A stretch of DNA of 64,000 bases from contig NZ_JNXC01000005.1 in NCBI RefSeq assembly GCF_000716595.1, positions 124,001 to 188,000 of the forward strand. Reading direction: 5' to 3'. Shown in pieces: positions 61,933-64,000 of this stretch (position 1 is its first letter; each line of letters opens with the position of its first letter). The notes below the pieces were generated by a model. It ran no database searches, had not been told where the DNA came from, and saw only the letters and a list, made by a program, of their open reading frames with translations. Source of the DNA: Saccharothrix sp. NRRL B-16314 (GTDB lineage Bacteria > Actinomycetota > Actinomycetes > Mycobacteriales > Pseudonocardiaceae). The position numbers were made by a program, and so were the translations under genes.

Positions 61933-62970
61933 ATGAGTCGACTTCGCGATGTGCCGCTGTCCGCGCTCGACCTGGCCACGGTCACCACGGCGACGGACGC
62001 GCGCACGGCCCTGCGGCACACGCGTGAGCTGGCCCAGCACGTGGAGCAGCTCGACTTCACCCGGTTCTGGCTGGCCGAGCACCACAACATGCCCGGTATC
62101 GCCAGCTCCTCCCCCGCGATCCTGATCGGCCACGTCGCCGACGCGACCACCACGCTGCGGGTCGGTTCCGGCGGCGTGATGCTGCCCAACCACCCGCCAC
62201 TCGTGGTCGCCGAGCAGTTCGGCACGCTGTCCGCCCTGCACCCCGGCCGCATCGACCTGGGCATCGGCCGCGCGCCCGGCACGGACCAGCGCACCGCGCA
62301 GGCGCTGCGCCGCACCGCCGGACCGCTGTCCGTTGACGACTTCCCGCAGCAGCTCAACGAGCTGACCGGGTACTTCAACGGCACCGAAGCGCTGAACGCG
62401 ATGCCCGCCGAGGGCAACAAGCCGGACATCTTCCTGCTCGGGTCGAGCGGGTACAGCGCGCAGGTCGCCGGTCTGCTCGGGCTGCCGTTCGCGTTCGCGC
62501 ACCACTTCAGCGCGGAGAACACGCTGCCCGCGCTGGCCCTGTACCGCGAGCGGTTCCGGCCTTCGGAACGTCTTCAGCAGCCGTACGCGCTGGTCTGCGC
62601 GTCGGTGATCGTGGCGGACACCGACGAGCGCGCGCAGTGGATCGCCGGTCCGGGCGCGCTCGCTTTCGTCAAGCTCCGCAGCGGGCGGCCCGGTCCGCTG
62701 GCGACCAACGAGGAGGCCGCCGAGTACCCGTTCACCGACGTCGAGCGGTTGATCTTCGAGGACCGGCTGGAGTCCCAGGTCATCGGGTCGCCGGCCACCG
62801 TCGCGGCGGGTCTGGAGCAGTTGCTCGAGGACACGCGGGCCGATGAGCTGATGGTGACGACGATGGTCGCCGAGCAGTCGGACCGGCTCCGGTCGTACGC
62901 ACTCCTGGCCGAGATCGCCGGACGTTCACCCGCTCGGGGTTCCGCCGAACGGGTGAAGACCGAAGTCTAG
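61933..62970 (+). CDS. LLM-class flavin-dependent oxidoreductase
   Basis: A 345-residue luciferase-like monooxygenase (TIM barrel): [56 protein letters not shown] and the ARGSAERV tail. Uses FMN/F420-type cofactor. ATG 61933. Divergent from the FMO-like gene, across 99 bp. Confidence 0.93.
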   Translation: MSRLRDVPLSALDLATVTTATDARTALRHTRELAQHVEQLDFTRFWLAEHHNMPGIASSSPAILIGHVADATTTLRVGSGGVMLPNHPPLVVAEQFGTLSALHPGRIDLGIGRAPGTDQRTAQALRRTAGPLSVDDFPQQLNELTGYFNGTEALNAMPAEGNKPDIFLLGSSGYSAQVAGLLGLPFAFAHHFSAENTLPALALYRERFRPSERLQQPYALVCASVIVADTDERAQWIAGPGALAFVKLRSGRPGPLATNEEAAEYPFTDVERLIFEDRLESQVIGSPATVAAGLEQLLEDTRADELMVTTMVAEQSDRLRSYALLAEIAGRSPARGSAERVKTEV

Positions 62971-63275
62971 GTGTAGCGGATGGCGCACGGACCGCGATGA
63001 TCGGTATGGAGCGCGCACGCCCCCCGACGCGCTCCCCAACTTCCGGGCGGACCACCCGCCCGATCACCGGCCGCCGCCGAACCCGCGTGGACGGCGCTGC
63101 CGCACCGCGGGTGTGGCGCCGCCCACGTGGGCAGCCGTGCGTCATCACGGGTTGGCCACAGGCAGGCACCAGGTGCGAATCAAGGCCCTGAATCGGTCAC
63201 CCGGCACCCCCCGGCACCGTCATGGTGGTGGCTAGTCGCAGTCAAGCCCACCGCCGGGGCGGGAAGGGGAGGTTC
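62971..63275. other. non-coding gap, no gene seen
   Basis: 305 bp between the LLM oxidoreductase and the lipoprotein gene. I see no convincing promoter pair, RNA or ORF of merit, only short GC-rich inverted repeats. Confidence 0.5.
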
Positions 63276-63806
63276 GTGAAGTTCGCCAGACTGGCCGTCG
63301 GCGTGTGCCTCGGCCTGGCAATGGCGGGATGTGCGGACCCCTCCGACATTTCCACGCCCACGCCTCCGTCCGCGGTGGTCGAGCAAGGTGGCGACGCGCC
63401 GTCCGCGTCGGGCTACACCGCGTTCGGCGCGCAGCGGGTGTGGGCCAACGGCATGGCCGTGACCGTGTCCCCGCCGTCCTCGCTCAAGCCGAGCGACACG
63501 TCGTTCCCGGAGTCACCGCGCACCGCGGTGTTCACGCTGACCGTCGTCAACGGCACCAAGACCGCTTACCGGACCAGCCAACTCGTCGTGCGCGCGCTGG
63601 TCGGCGGCGAGCCGGTGGCCGAGGTGCGCGACTCCGTGCAGGGGCTCAACGGCATCGCCGCCGCCGTGACCGAGGTCGCACCGGGCGCGGAGACCGTGCT
63701 GACGCTGGCCTTCGCCGTGCCCGCCGATCCCGTGCGGCTGCAACTCGTGGTCGAGCCCAACGGCGCGAACCTGGAGCCGAGCGCGACGTTCGAGGGCACC
63801 GCCTGA
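63276..63806 (+). CDS. secreted lipoprotein with Ig-like domain (DUF4352-like)
   Basis: A 176-residue lipoprotein: start KFARLAVGVCLGLAMAGC gives lipobox AMAGC. The mature part, rich in Ser/Pro linker and then AVFTLTVVNGTKTAYRTSQL, VVRALVGGEPV, resembles DUF4352-type Ig-like modules. GTG 63276 has GGGGAGG well placed. Function unknown. Confidence 0.83.
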   Translation: MKFARLAVGVCLGLAMAGCADPSDISTPTPPSAVVEQGGDAPSASGYTAFGAQRVWANGMAVTVSPPSSLKPSDTSFPESPRTAVFTLTVVNGTKTAYRTSQLVVRALVGGEPVAEVRDSVQGLNGIAAAVTEVAPGAETVLTLAFAVPADPVRLQLVVEPNGANLEPSATFEGTA

Positions 63807-63843
63807 CCCGGTGGCGTCCGGCCGGGTTGTAGCGTCTGGGCCC

Positions 63844-64000
63844 ATGACCGAGCAGAAGCGCCTGTCACCGGGCGACCAGGCCCCGGCGTTCACGCTGCCC
63901 GACAGCGAGGGCAAGCCCGTCTCGCTTTCCGACTACGCCGGCCGCTCCGTGGTCGTCTACTTCTACCCGGCGGCGGCCACACCGGGCTGCACCAAGCAGG
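63844..64000 (+). CDS. Bcp/AhpC-type peroxiredoxin, 3'-truncated by window edge
   Basis: Only the first ~52 residues are present: EQKRLSPGDQAPAFTLPDSE, GKPVSLSDYAGRSVVVYFYP and AAATPGCTKQ, where the Cys is the peroxidatic cysteine of Bcp-like thiol peroxidases that reduce hydroperoxides with thioredoxin. ATG 63844 follows the lipoprotein stop by 37 bp. Confidence 0.9.
   Translation, partial: MTEQKRLSPGDQAPAFTLPDSEGKPVSLSDYAGRSVVVYFYPAAATPGCTKQ

Overview
The window is very GC-rich, uses many GTG starts, packs genes with 4-bp GTGA/ATGA overlaps, and carries typical actinomycete families: lipid II amidation genes murT/gatD, LCP proteins, a BldD-like regulator, DUF3618, actinobacterial tRNAs and several likely leaderless genes. 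It looks like a filamentous actinomycete chromosome. My guess from the general feel of the proteins and intergenic repeats is the Pseudonocardiales (Saccharothrix/Actinosynnema/Lentzea group), but I cannot prove that here.

Layout. 1-11.7 kb is ordinary chromosome: the 3' part of an acyl-CoA synthetase gene, a tiny secreted peptide, a PH-domain membrane protein pair, a GlxA-type regulator opposite an MFS exporter, a HerA-like ATPase, oligoribonuclease (orn), tRNA-His, an ABC-F ATPase and a lipoprotein L,D-transpeptidase. 11.8-25.1 kb is an integrated actinomycete integrative and conjugative element (AICE) in the 3' end of tRNA-Lys(CTT), bounded by a perfect 44-bp direct repeat. It holds a tyrosine integrase, two excisionase-like HTH proteins, a DUF3987 primase/helicase-like protein beside a striking inverted iteron array, an orphan P27-type terminase small subunit, a TraB/FtsK-like DNA translocase with small membrane and zinc-ribbon partners, and a ribbon-helix-helix regulator with palindromic operators.

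25.1-35 kb, just right of the element, looks like a variable island: a broken MMPL transporter tail, several unknown genes, a C5-cytosine methyltransferase with a Vsr nicking endonuclease, a six-copy tandem array of about 96 bp, and an SNF2 helicase paired with a SWIM zinc-finger protein.

35-64 kb is mostly core and regulatory chromosome. It includes a ubiquitin-like MoaD/ThiS protein with a BNR-repeat protein, an acyl-CoA dehydrogenase, a cold-shock protein, a DUF899/HxlR divergent pair, a sugar-binding lipoprotein, a fused alpha-beta glycyl-tRNA synthetase, cell-envelope genes (LCP, SanA-like, MurT-GatD), a Baeyer-Villiger-type monooxygenase opposite a TetR regulator, a LADTG surface protein, a short-variable-arm tRNA with a UAG (Leu) anticodon, a CobW GTPase, a TetR/SRPBCC pair packed over its own operators, a DedA protein, a NarL-type two-component system, two flavin enzymes, a lipoprotein, and the start of a Bcp-type peroxiredoxin.

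The most unusual material lies in or beside the mobile element: the inverted iteron array (16.81-16.98 kb), a clt-like field of GTGCGGRC octamers (19.46-19.62 kb), two homologous structured leaders with compensatory changes (23.83-24.12 kb), the integrase whose C-terminal codons lie across the attachment core, the orphan TerS, and the 96-bp tandem array (30.32-30.90 kb).
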